Below the pieces are notes generated by a model. It was not told the DNA's origin, made no database searches, and saw only the letters and a list, made by a program, of their open reading frames with translations. The translations under genes and the position numbers were made by a program. A DNA stretch of 64,000 nucleotides from Bacteroidales bacterium (GTDB lineage Bacteria > Bacteroidota > Bacteroidia > Bacteroidales > UBA932): assembly GCA_017959005.1 (NCBI GenBank), contig JAGDBO010000009.1:62001-126000 (forward strand), read 5' to 3'. The stretch's first letter is position 1. Every line of letters begins with the position of its first letter. Below, piece by piece: positions 52,023-60,048 of this stretch.

Positions 52023-54281
52023 CTATTTTAAGTAGAATGGCCACCAAATGCCAAACTTAAGAGCTCTCTGAGGTCTGATATATCTGTATGCGGAGTAGTA
52101 CTCTCTGTTAGGCCAACCCATCAGTATGTTCTCGCCCTTTACGAATATGCAGGCTCTCTTCCACTGAAGGTTGATGAAGACATCTACGTAAGGGTTGTTT
52201 CCCACCTTGTAACGCTCCTGATTATAGAACATTCCCAATGCAGGATCAAATGCCTGAGCGTAGTACTTTGTGTTGTAGGTCATATCCGCTCCAATCTGTA
52301 CGTTCAATATATTTTTGACCGCATAGAACTGCAGATAGTACCTCAAGTTCAGTGCCAGCTTCGGCAGAGGAATAATCTCCTGCTTTGAGGAGAGTTGGAA
52401 GAGAACTCTGTTTTCCAGGTGTAACGGTCCTATAGCCAGGTTCTTGGAGATATATCCGCTAAGGACGCTCATTGCCGTTCCGTTCTGGATAGGGGTGCAG
52501 AGAGAGTCCAGATAGATGTTCTTGTTCAAAAGCGAGTAACCTACGGATGCCTCCAATCCCCAGTGAGGAATCTGAAGCAATCCCTCAATCTTGGTTGTCT
52601 GGGTGTTGGCAAAGTCGTAGTTCCAGATGTAGTGGTTACTGTATAGGTTGTTATAGAAGTAGTTAGGCCTGCGTGAAGAGGCGTGGAATTTGGCGGTAAG
52701 GTGAACTCCCTTCTTAACAATCCAGGAGGAGAATTTCATTGCAGCATCCAAAGACCAGTTCCCTTTGTAGTAGCCCACCATGTCTATCTTTCCCATTGCG
52801 TTCCAGGCAAAGTACTTACGGAACTTACCTCCCGCTCCGAAGTATGCGTAAACGTTGTTGTACTTCTTGTTCTGGTTTCCGGAGATGAAGTAATCCGGCT
52901 TAAAGCCGTAGATATTAACAAGTTGGTGTCCCACTCCTCCGCTGAGGTTGGAGACAACGGCATCTGCATTCCACGGCTGTACCTTTATGAAGAAACGGTT
53001 CTCCAGGTTCATCACCCTTGTGGAATCGTAAGTGTTGTAAGGGTTTATGTAGAACTGGTTATGGTAGAGAGAACGTCCTACTGAGTCTGAAATGTAATCC
53101 GTATAACCTCTGGAGAATACGGTATACTCTCCGTGGTGACCAAAGTAGGTAGCAGTTCCCTGGCTGGTCTTAAGTGAATCGTGAATTACGTTTCCAAGAG
53201 AGTCTCTCTGTCTTGTCCATCTGATTGGAAAACCGTAAGAGTGGGTGATAAAGAAGGTGTTACGTCTTATGACGGAGTTGGCGTCATTTAGGAAAACCGG
53301 CACCGTTCTTACGTCAATGGTGGTATCACTTATCATCTTCAGATCCGTAACTCCGCCGTTCTCCTCTCTCTTAAGTCTGGAGTAGAGATAACCACCGTGA
53401 GCCACATAGTTTTTACCAAGGTAGTTACCGGTAAAGGCAAGGGTTCTGAAGTCTGTCTTCTCGTTCTGCAGCAGGCCTCCGCCTCCGTTTCTCTGATAGA
53501 GGAATGAGAAGTTGAAGGCGGGTGTAAAGTTCTGAGTATGAAGGAACTTTATGTTATCCTCAGACTTCTGACGGTTGGCCAGGAGAGTTCCCGTATAGGC
53601 CAACTCAGTGTAAGGAGTCTTGGTGTTGTAGAACGGAAGATTATCCTGTGAGTATGAATAGGTCTTGTATGGGGTGAAGAATGGGAAGAGTTCCTCACTC
53701 TCTCTCTTAAAGTAGTTGAAAGGAAGAGCGGCACTTCCGCTTACTCCAAGATATTGTCCGTTGATATCGTCACGCTGGAAAGGAAGATCATGGAAGCGGT
53801 AGTTGAATGTGGTATCTATCTTTGTAAGTGTCTGATTATTAAGATAGGTGTCATGTTCCCAGGAGAAGATGCGGGTAAAGACCACGCTGTCCGGGAAGAC
53901 ATATGTATCCAAAACTCTTGGGGTGTGGGCAATTATGCTGTCTTGTCTTCTGCGGATGCTGTCCCTTCTCATCCGTCTGAGTTCCTTAGGAGTATAGACC
54001 TTAATGTTGGCAATGGAGTCTGCCTTGTATAGGGAGTCTATGGCTGCAAGAACTCTCTCATCCAGCCCCATCTTTTTAAGGGAGTCCGGGCTTATGTTCA
54101 AAGCCGCAAGGGAATCTACCAATCTCTGGAAAGCGCTGTCTGTTACAACGGTATCTCTGAGGTTGATACTGTTCTTAAGGATATGAGTTGGCCTGCTCCA
54201 GCTCTCCAAAAGTATTATGGAAGAGAGGGCGAGCAGAAGCAGTGCCGGATTTCTTAATCTGTTTTTTAAGTTATGTGGCAT
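52023..54281 (-). CDS. Outer-membrane beta-barrel protein, putative Porin_10
   Basis: This 752-residue protein has an N-terminal export signal and an acidic, Arg/Asp-rich leader domain, then a long alternating aromatic and polar pattern in which nearly every strand ends in Phe, Tyr or Trp. It closes with K-F-G-I-W-W-P-F-Y-L-K. From memory this matches the Bacteroidota family called putative porin (Porin_10), which is found at about 650-800 residues. Channel activity is not shown. It sits two bases after pncB and is probably cotranscribed with it and mltF. Confidence 0.75.
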   Translation of the reverse strand: MPHNLKNRLRNPALLLLALSSIILLESWSRPTHILKNSINLRDTVVTDSAFQRLVDSLAALNISPDSLKKMGLDERVLAAIDSLYKADSIANIKVYTPKELRRMRRDSIRRRQDSIIAHTPRVLDTYVFPDSVVFTRIFSWEHDTYLNNQTLTKIDTTFNYRFHDLPFQRDDINGQYLGVSGSAALPFNYFKRESEELFPFFTPYKTYSYSQDNLPFYNTKTPYTELAYTGTLLANRQKSEDNIKFLHTQNFTPAFNFSFLYQRNGGGGLLQNEKTDFRTLAFTGNYLGKNYVAHGGYLYSRLKREENGGVTDLKMISDTTIDVRTVPVFLNDANSVIRRNTFFITHSYGFPIRWTRQRDSLGNVIHDSLKTSQGTATYFGHHGEYTVFSRGYTDYISDSVGRSLYHNQFYINPYNTYDSTRVMNLENRFFIKVQPWNADAVVSNLSGGVGHQLVNIYGFKPDYFISGNQNKKYNNVYAYFGAGGKFRKYFAWNAMGKIDMVGYYKGNWSLDAAMKFSSWIVKKGVHLTAKFHASSRRPNYFYNNLYSNHYIWNYDFANTQTTKIEGLLQIPHWGLEASVGYSLLNKNIYLDSLCTPIQNGTAMSVLSGYISKNLAIGPLHLENRVLFQLSSKQEIIPLPKLALNLRYYLQFYAVKNILNVQIGADMTYNTKYYAQAFDPALGMFYNQERYKVGNNPYVDVFINLQWKRACIFVKGENILMGWPNREYYSAYRYIRPQRALKFGIWWPFYLK

Positions 54282-54283
54282 AA

Positions 54284-55798
54284 TTACTCTTGTCTGAATG
54301 ATTCCTTTAGTTCCTCTATCTCACGCATCAGATTGTTAATCAGCTTCATCTTAAGGTCATAGAGCTCGTCTGATATATCCACCTTGTAAACGTGCGGGTT
54401 AATCAGACGTCTCTCAGTCTCGTTAAAGCAGCTCAGATTCTTAAGGTAGCGCTCTCTCTTCTTCTCAACCGGCTCATCCTCGTAGCAGATTTTGCCATCC
54501 TTCATTGTCTGAATCTGAAGCGTTTGGAAGGTGTAACTTCCCTTGGCAAACTTCTTACGCTGAGTCTCGTCAAACTCGTTCTGTATGTGAAGTTCCTCTG
54601 CCTTCTCAATCTTTTTGCTTGTGGCATCTCCCCTTAAGCAGGTAACGTCAGCCTTGAAGACTCCGTTCTGAATGATTCTGTAAGTGATTTGGAATCCAGG
54701 GTTTATGAGCTTTATCTTATCCTCTGATCTCTTGAGTACAGGCTCAGAGTCTACCTGAACCAGTTTGTAAACGTTGCCAAAGCAAGGGTTGTGTTTGCTG
54801 GTTGCAATGGCATCTCCCACGCCGTAGGAATCTATCATGGCACCCTGCTTTTCCAACTCTGCAATCAGGTACTCGTCCAGTGAGTTGGTAGCAAAAATCT
54901 TACACTTCTTAAAGCCCGCCTCATCCAGAATCATTCTGCACTTGCGTGAGAGGTAGGCGAGGTCTCCGCTGTCCAATCTTACTCCGTAACCCTGTGGATA
55001 TGAGTCATCTATGCCGCACTCACGGTAGGCTTTGATGGCGTTTCTGATTCCGCAGTTTATGGTATCGTAAGTATCAATCAGGAGAATAAGAGGTTCTCCA
55101 ATGTGAGTCTTTATGTAGTTCTTAAAGGCAGTGTACTCACCTTTTATTGAGCATCCGAATGAGGTTACGTAACTGTGAGCCATGGTTCCGGAGGCCGGTG
55201 TTCCGAATATCTCAGTTGTAAGAATGTTGGAAGAGTTGGCGCAACCTCCTATATATGCGGCCTTTGCTCCGTAGGTGGCGGCCCATGGACCGTGGGCACG
55301 GCGGCTTCCAAACTCACTTACAGGCTTTTGGGTGCTTCTGCAAACTCTGCTGGCCTTTGTGGCAATAGCCATCTGATGGTTCATAATGCAGAGCAGAGGA
55401 GTCTCAAGTACCTGAGCCTCAATGATTGGAGCCTCTATGGTGATGACCGGTTCCCTTGGGAAGGCAATCTCTCCCTCTCTCATAGCATAGACGTTTCCGG
55501 TAAACTTCATCTGTGAAGCATATTCGCGGAAAGCCTTGTATTCCTCTCCCGGGAGAAACTTCTCAAAGAACTCCGGAGATTTACCTCCCAGGTTGGCAAT
55601 CATCTCCATAGCCTCTCTCACTCCGCTAACCACGGCCCAGTTGTTATTGTCCGGTGCCTTGCGGTAGAAGAGGTTGAAGTAGGCGGTTTTATCCTTCATT
55701 CCGCACTCCAAAAATGACTTTCCCATAGTGTACTGGTACTTGTCGGAGCAGTAGGAAACATCGCTCATTACCTTGCAGAGGTTATCGTTATTCTCCAT
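54284..55798 (-). CDS. pncB: Nicotinate phosphoribosyltransferase
   Basis: The frame opens at 55822, but a TATCTTTG promoter box overlaps that ATG, so the start at 55798 is better (about 504 residues). The enzyme joins nicotinate and PRPP to form nicotinate mononucleotide in NAD salvage. Family motifs are Y-Q-Y-T-M-G-K, E-F-G-S-R-R-A-H-G near residues 164-172, F-G-T-P-A-S-G-T-M-A-H-S and G-V-R-L-D-S-G-D-L-A-Y. It is slightly longer than most PncB proteins, with a charged C-terminal tail. The porin gene starts two bases after the stop, a tight link with no obvious functional reason. Confidence 0.9.
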   Translation of the reverse strand: MENNDNLCKVMSDVSYCSDKYQYTMGKSFLECGMKDKTAYFNLFYRKAPDNNNWAVVSGVREAMEMIANLGGKSPEFFEKFLPGEEYKAFREYASQMKFTGNVYAMREGEIAFPREPVITIEAPIIEAQVLETPLLCIMNHQMAIATKASRVCRSTQKPVSEFGSRRAHGPWAATYGAKAAYIGGCANSSNILTTEIFGTPASGTMAHSYVTSFGCSIKGEYTAFKNYIKTHIGEPLILLIDTYDTINCGIRNAIKAYRECGIDDSYPQGYGVRLDSGDLAYLSRKCRMILDEAGFKKCKIFATNSLDEYLIAELEKQGAMIDSYGVGDAIATSKHNPCFGNVYKLVQVDSEPVLKRSEDKIKLINPGFQITYRIIQNGVFKADVTCLRGDATSKKIEKAEELHIQNEFDETQRKKFAKGSYTFQTLQIQTMKDGKICYEDEPVEKKRERYLKNLSCFNETERRLINPHVYKVDISDELYDLKMKLINNLMREIEELKESFRQE

Positions 55799-55819
55799 AT
55801 CAGAATAGTTATAAACATC

Positions 55820-55827
55820 CAAAGATA
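55820..55827 (-). promoter_or_regulatory. Probable -7 box of pncB
   Basis: The minus strand reads TATCTTTG. It overlaps the distal ATG at 55822 and therefore supports the ATG at 55798 as the true start of pncB. Confidence 0.5.
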
Positions 55828-55849
55828 CGTTTTTTTGGATATTATTTCC

Positions 55850-55857
55850 TAAATTTG
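55850..55857 (+). promoter_or_regulatory. Probable -7 box of the amgK-like gene
   Basis: TAAATTTG matches TAnnTTTG on the plus strand and precedes the ATG at 55876 by 18 bases. It overlaps an in-frame TTG at 55855, which is thus a poor start. Two divergent boxes lie 22 bases apart here. Confidence 0.45.
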
Positions 55858-55875
55858 TTAGACAGTTATACTCTT

Positions 55876-57294
55876 ATGAAACAACTTAAGGATCTATTTG
55901 AACAATATACCGGTCAGAAGTGCATCTCCTGTGAGGAGTTGCCGCAGTCCGGAAGTAACCGCAGATATTTCAGGCTCAAGTCTGAGCAGGTCTCCCTAAT
56001 AGGAGCAATGGGAACCAGCGTTGAGGAGAACAACGCATTCATCTCTCTTGCAAGACATTTCAAGGAGGTGGGATTGAACGTTCCGGAGGTTTATATCTCC
56101 AGCAAGGACGGTATCTATTACCTTCAGGAGGATTTGGGAACCGTATCCCTCTTTGATGCAATAAAGAACGGAAGAGAGAAGGGAAGTTACACCCAGAAGG
56201 AGGTTACCCTCTTAAAGCGCACAATGGCGCTGCTGCCTAAGTTCCAGTTCATTGGAGGAAGAGATCTGGACTACTCCAATTGCTATCCGCAGCCTGAGTT
56301 TGACGAGAAGAACATCTGGTTTGACTTCAACTACTTCAAATACTGCTTCCTTAAGACCAGCGGCGTGGAGTTCAGTGAAATCCGCCTGCACACGGATATG
56401 GAGAAGATGGCAAAGGACCTGCTCTCCGTTATGAAGGGTAATACCTTTATGTACAGAGACTTCCAGGCAAGGAACGTGATGCTGGTTAACGGCATTCCGT
56501 ACTTCATTGACTTCCAGGGCGGAAGACGCGGCCCGTTCTACTATGACATTGCATCTTTCGTATGGCAGGCCAGAGCCAACTATTCAGACGAACTCAAAGA
56601 CACCCTCATAGCCACTTACCGTAAGGAACTTAAGAAGTACCTGATGGTCTCAGAGAAGGAGTTTACTCACAACCTCCGCCTCTTTGTACTCTTCCGTACC
56701 CTTCAGGTTTTGGGAGCCTACGGTTTCCGCGGATACTTTGAAAAGAAGCCTCACTTCCTTCAGAGCATACCGTTTGCAATTGAGAATTTGCGCAAACTCA
56801 TAAAGAAACCTTTCAACGAGTATCCATACCTCCAGCAGGTTTTGACAGCGCTCACTAAGATGCGCCAGCTCAAGGACTTAAGAAGAGAGGTAACACTGGA
56901 GGTGCATGTCTTCTCCTTTGCCTATAAGAAGGGTATCCCGATGGATGACAGCGGCAATGGCGGCGGGTATGTATTCGACTGCCGTGCCCTGGAAAACCCC
57001 GGCAAGTATGAGCGCTTCCGCCTCTTTACAGGATTGGACGAGCCGGTTATCAAATATCTGGAGGACGAGGGTGGAATCAAGAAGTTCCTCTCCAATGTCT
57101 ACGATATGGTAGACCCTCACGTTAAGAGGTTTATAGAGAGGAAGTTCACTCACCTGCAGGTATGCTTTGGCTGTACCGGCGGGCAGCACCGTTCCGTTTA
57201 TTGTGCAAAACATCTGGCAGATCATATAGCCAAGAAATTCAACGTCAGGGTGAAACTCACCCACAGAGAACTTGGTATAGAAGAGGAGGTATAA
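55876..57294 (+). CDS. AmgK-like sugar kinase fused to a RapZ C-terminal domain
   Basis: This protein of about 472 residues has two parts. Residues about 15-300 are an aminoglycoside-phosphotransferase-like kinase with M-Y-R-D-F-Q-A-R-N-V-M-L (catalytic Asp and Asn; the usual Brenner His is Tyr) and F-I-D-F-Q-G-G (Mg2+ Asp). Residues about 335-470 are a RapZ C-terminal-like domain: D-D-S-G-N-G-G-G, R-L-F-T-G-L-D and C-T-G-G-Q-H-R-S. AmgK phosphorylates MurNAc and GlcNAc at C1. In E. coli the RapZ C-terminal domain binds glucosamine 6-phosphate. MurU follows at once, so this is a muramic-acid salvage pair with a built-in amino-sugar sensor (inference). Confidence 0.78.
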   Translation: MKQLKDLFEQYTGQKCISCEELPQSGSNRRYFRLKSEQVSLIGAMGTSVEENNAFISLARHFKEVGLNVPEVYISSKDGIYYLQEDLGTVSLFDAIKNGREKGSYTQKEVTLLKRTMALLPKFQFIGGRDLDYSNCYPQPEFDEKNIWFDFNYFKYCFLKTSGVEFSEIRLHTDMEKMAKDLLSVMKGNTFMYRDFQARNVMLVNGIPYFIDFQGGRRGPFYYDIASFVWQARANYSDELKDTLIATYRKELKKYLMVSEKEFTHNLRLFVLFRTLQVLGAYGFRGYFEKKPHFLQSIPFAIENLRKLIKKPFNEYPYLQQVLTALTKMRQLKDLRREVTLEVHVFSFAYKKGIPMDDSGNGGGYVFDCRALENPGKYERFRLFTGLDEPVIKYLEDEGGIKKFLSNVYDMVDPHVKRFIERKFTHLQVCFGCTGGQHRSVYCAKHLADHIAKKFNVRVKLTHRELGIEEEV

Positions 57295-58098
57295 TTGAAA
57301 GCTCTCATTTTTGCCGCAGGATTGGGTACCAGACTCAAACCTCTGACTATCAATAAGCCCAAAGCGCTGGTTGAGGTTGGAGGGGTAACCTTTTTGGAGT
57401 GGCAGATAAGGCGTCTTTTATCCTTCGGCTTTAAGGATATAGTGATAAACGTTCACCACTTTGGAGATAAGGTGGAGGAGTTTGTCAGAGAGTTCTTTAG
57501 AAAAAATCCTCATTGCGGTCTTAAGATTCAGTTCTCTGAAGAGTTTGATTTGCTGAGAGATACGGGCGGAGGAGTGCGTCATGCGGCAAAACTCTTGAAT
57601 GACAAAGAACCCTTTCTCGTTCACAACGTAGATATTCTCTCAGACCTGGATCTGAAATCTTTTTATAGTTCATCCGTAAGGAGAATTGAGGAGGGAGTTC
57701 TTGCATCTGTAGTTGTGAGCGGACGTTATAGCGACCGCCGCCTGCTCTTTGACTCCAATAATCTTCTGGCCGGATGGGAGAATCTGAAGACATTTGAGGT
57801 AAAGTCTCCATATAAAAAGTATGCATCGCTATCCGGAAGAGAAGATGCTCATAAAATATTGGAAGAGAGGGGGCTAAAGCCTTTTGCATTTGGCGGAATC
57901 CACGTGCTCTCTCCAAAAGTTTTTGAACTGATGGAGAGTTGGGAGGAGAAATTCTCAATTGTAGATTTCTATCTTAAGAACGCAGCAAAGTATAAAATTG
58001 AGGGGCGGTACTTTGAGAATCTACGCCTGATTGATGTTGGAAGATTGGAGCATCTTCCAAAGGCTGAGGAGTTTATGAAAGAATTATCAAATAAGTAA
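57295..58098 (+). CDS. MurU-like sugar-1-phosphate nucleotidyltransferase
   Basis: This 267-residue enzyme has the nucleotidyltransferase signature A-A-G-L-G-T-R-L-K-P-L-T at residues 7-18 and K-P-K-A-L-V-E-V, with V-H-N-V-D-I-L-S near residues 105-112 as the metal site. Next to the AmgK-like kinase it is best read as MurU, which turns MurNAc-1-phosphate plus UTP into UDP-MurNAc, bypassing fosfomycin-sensitive MurA. The start codon is TTG at 57295, directly after the TAA of the previous gene, with AGAAGAGGAGG just upstream. Other sugars are possible. Confidence 0.78.
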   Translation: MKALIFAAGLGTRLKPLTINKPKALVEVGGVTFLEWQIRRLLSFGFKDIVINVHHFGDKVEEFVREFFRKNPHCGLKIQFSEEFDLLRDTGGGVRHAAKLLNDKEPFLVHNVDILSDLDLKSFYSSSVRRIEEGVLASVVVSGRYSDRRLLFDSNNLLAGWENLKTFEVKSPYKKYASLSGREDAHKILEERGLKPFAFGGIHVLSPKVFELMESWEEKFSIVDFYLKNAAKYKIEGRYFENLRLIDVGRLEHLPKAEEFMKELSNK

Positions 58099-58102
58099 AA
58101 AT

Positions 58103-58831
58103 ATGAAATACGCACTTGTAACAGGAGGTTCAAGAGGTATAGGAGCCGCAATCTGCAAGGCTCTTGCAAAGGAGGGTTATCCTATACTGATTAATTATGT
58201 AAGCAGAGAGGATGCAGCGCTTGCAGTTAAGAAGGAGATTGAAGAGGCCGGCGGAGTTGCCGAGCTTCTAAAGTTCAACGTATCAGAGCCTAAGGAGGCA
58301 GAGGATGCGCTGGATGGTTGGATGGCCGCTCATCCGGATGATTACATTGCAGTGCTTGTAAACAATGCCGGCATAAGAAGAGATACCCTTATGATGTGGA
58401 TGGAGGATAAGGATTGGTATGACGTTATAAATACCCACCTGAACGGTTTCTTCCACGTTACCCGCAAGGCCATTACTCCAATGGCTAAAAAGAAGTGGGG
58501 CAGGGTGATAAGTGTTGCTTCATTATCCGGAATAAAGGGAATGCCCGGCCAGACAAACTACTCCGCAGCCAAGGGAGGAGTGATTGCCGCAACAAAGGCG
58601 CTCGCTCTGGAGGTGGCAAAGAGGAGGGTTACGGTTAACGCCGTGGCTCCGGGCTTTGTGGAGACGGATATGACTAAAGAGTTGGATCAGAACAGTTTGA
58701 AAGATACTATTCCTGCAGGAAGATTTGGAACCGCTCAGGAGGTGGCAGATTTGGTTGCCTTCCTGGCCTCAGAGAAAGCGGGTTACATCACCGGCCAGGT
58801 TATTGAGATTAACGGCGGACTTAACACCTAA
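58103..58831 (+). CDS. 3-oxoacyl-ACP reductase, FabG-like
   Basis: This 242-residue short-chain dehydrogenase has the NADP loop T-G-G-S-R-G-I-G (residues 6-13), N-N-A-G near 88-91, and the catalytic Ser, Tyr and Lys in V-A-S-L-S-G and Y-S-A-A-K (about 136-156). It reduces 3-oxoacyl-ACP to 3-hydroxyacyl-ACP. It starts four bases after the MurU-like gene. Since acyltransferase, ACP and ketosynthase genes follow, it probably serves the dedicated polyketide/fatty-acid pathway rather than housekeeping synthesis. Confidence 0.88.
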   Translation: MKYALVTGGSRGIGAAICKALAKEGYPILINYVSREDAALAVKKEIEEAGGVAELLKFNVSEPKEAEDALDGWMAAHPDDYIAVLVNNAGIRRDTLMMWMEDKDWYDVINTHLNGFFHVTRKAITPMAKKKWGRVISVASLSGIKGMPGQTNYSAAKGGVIAATKALALEVAKRRVTVNAVAPGFVETDMTKELDQNSLKDTIPAGRFGTAQEVADLVAFLASEKAGYITGQVIEINGGLNT

Positions 58832-58834
58832 AGG

Positions 58835-59737
58835 ATGGATTGGAAAGGTAAAACCGGCGGAGGAGAGGCCAAGCAGGGGCTTCTGATGCGCATACTTAAG
58901 TATGTGGATATCAGAGTCATATACTGCTTTCTGCCCTTTGTGGTTATAGGTTACGTAATCTTTGCTCCGCGCAGGGCATACGCCATCTACTCCTATCTTA
59001 GAAGAAGGCAGAAGTTCTCCTTTGTCAAGTCTCTTTGGGGTACCTTCAAAAATCACCTTCTCTTTGGAAAATTCCTTCTGGACCGCTTCTATATCTATGC
59101 CGGGCATATAAAGAAGTATAGTGTTGCAAGGATAGAGAAGGATTTGGTTTTCAAGTATTTTACTACGGAAAAGCCGCTGGTTATGGTTTCTGCCCACGTG
59201 GGAAATTTTGAAATCTCCTCATACCTCTGCGGCCACCTTCCTAAGAAACTGAACGTTCTGGCCTTTGCGGGAGAGACAGCTCAGATGCAGAAGTTCCGCA
59301 AGGGGGCAATGGAGCAGAACAACATTGAGATGGTGGAGGTGAGTGACAGCATGGAGCACATCTTTAAGATCAACGATGTGATAAGAGACTGTGAGGCAAT
59401 CACTTTGGCGGGAGACAGAACCTTCACCGGACGCCGCAACCACAAGTTCACCTTCCTGGGTGCGGAGGCGGAGTTCCCCATCGGGATATACAATATAGCA
59501 GACCGCTTCCAGGCAGATTTCATTGCAATGTTCGTTCTGGGCACCAATAAGTGGTTCCATTACAGGGTTCACGTTGAGCAGATTAAGATAGATCCTCAGA
59601 TTAAGGGGCGTGAGGCGCGCGCAATTGCATACGGGCAGAAATATGTGGAGATACTGGAGCGTGTCATTAGAGAAAACCCTTACCAGTGGTTCAATTTCTA
59701 CGATTTCTGGGGTCAGAAGTCAGTGGATGAAAAATAG
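58835..59737 (+). CDS. LpxL-like lysophospholipid acyltransferase
   Basis: This 300-residue protein has one hydrophobic segment near residues 28-48 and an acyltransferase core with the H-x4-E motif S-A-H-V-G-N-F-E near residues 114-121, then A-G-D-R-T-F near 191-196. It belongs with lipid A lauroyl/myristoyl transferases. In aryl-polyene and flexirubin clusters, related enzymes move the finished polyene acyl group to a lipid. It follows fabG by three bases. Confidence 0.82.
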   Translation: MDWKGKTGGGEAKQGLLMRILKYVDIRVIYCFLPFVVIGYVIFAPRRAYAIYSYLRRRQKFSFVKSLWGTFKNHLLFGKFLLDRFYIYAGHIKKYSVARIEKDLVFKYFTTEKPLVMVSAHVGNFEISSYLCGHLPKKLNVLAFAGETAQMQKFRKGAMEQNNIEMVEVSDSMEHIFKINDVIRDCEAITLAGDRTFTGRRNHKFTFLGAEAEFPIGIYNIADRFQADFIAMFVLGTNKWFHYRVHVEQIKIDPQIKGREARAIAYGQKYVEILERVIRENPYQWFNFYDFWGQKSVDEK

Positions 59738-59742
59738 TCTTT

Positions 59743-59774
59743 TTTGATGTTTTGGGCGTTTTTTTGTAAATTGC
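59743..59774 (+). promoter_or_regulatory. Possible promoter before the ACP gene
   Basis: TTTG (59743-59746), 20 bases, then TAAATTGC (59767-59774), which differs from the -7 consensus in two positions. It sits in the only gap of the cluster (59738-59794), so an internal promoter is possible but weakly supported. Confidence 0.3.
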
Positions 59775-59794
59775 GCCTTCAAACCTAGAATGAT

Positions 59795-60043
59795 ATGGAT
59801 GTACAGAAATTAAAGGCCCAAATTATAGAAGCCCTCAACCTGGAGGAGCTTACTCCTGAGGATATTAAGGATGACGCACCGCTTTTTGGTAAAGAGGGGC
59901 TTGGGCTTGACTCAATAGATGCACTGGAACTTATTGTGATGCTTGAGAAGAATTACGGTATCAAACTTACAGATCCTGCTCAGGCTAAGGGTATTATGAC
60001 CAGTGTAAATTCAATTGCAGAATTCATAGAGAGCAAAAAATAG
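59795..60043 (+). CDS. Acyl carrier protein
   Basis: This 82-residue acidic protein has the 4'-phosphopantetheine attachment Ser in G-L-D-S-I-D-A-L-E near residues 37-45. The sequence differs from housekeeping AcpP (which has D-S-L-D), as expected for a cluster-specific carrier. It precedes the ketosynthase gene by five bases. A phosphopantetheinyl transferase is not seen in the window. Confidence 0.93.
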   Translation: MDVQKLKAQIIEALNLEELTPEDIKDDAPLFGKEGLGLDSIDALELIVMLEKNYGIKLTDPAQAKGIMTSVNSIAEFIESKK

Positions 60044-60048
60044 CCCCT

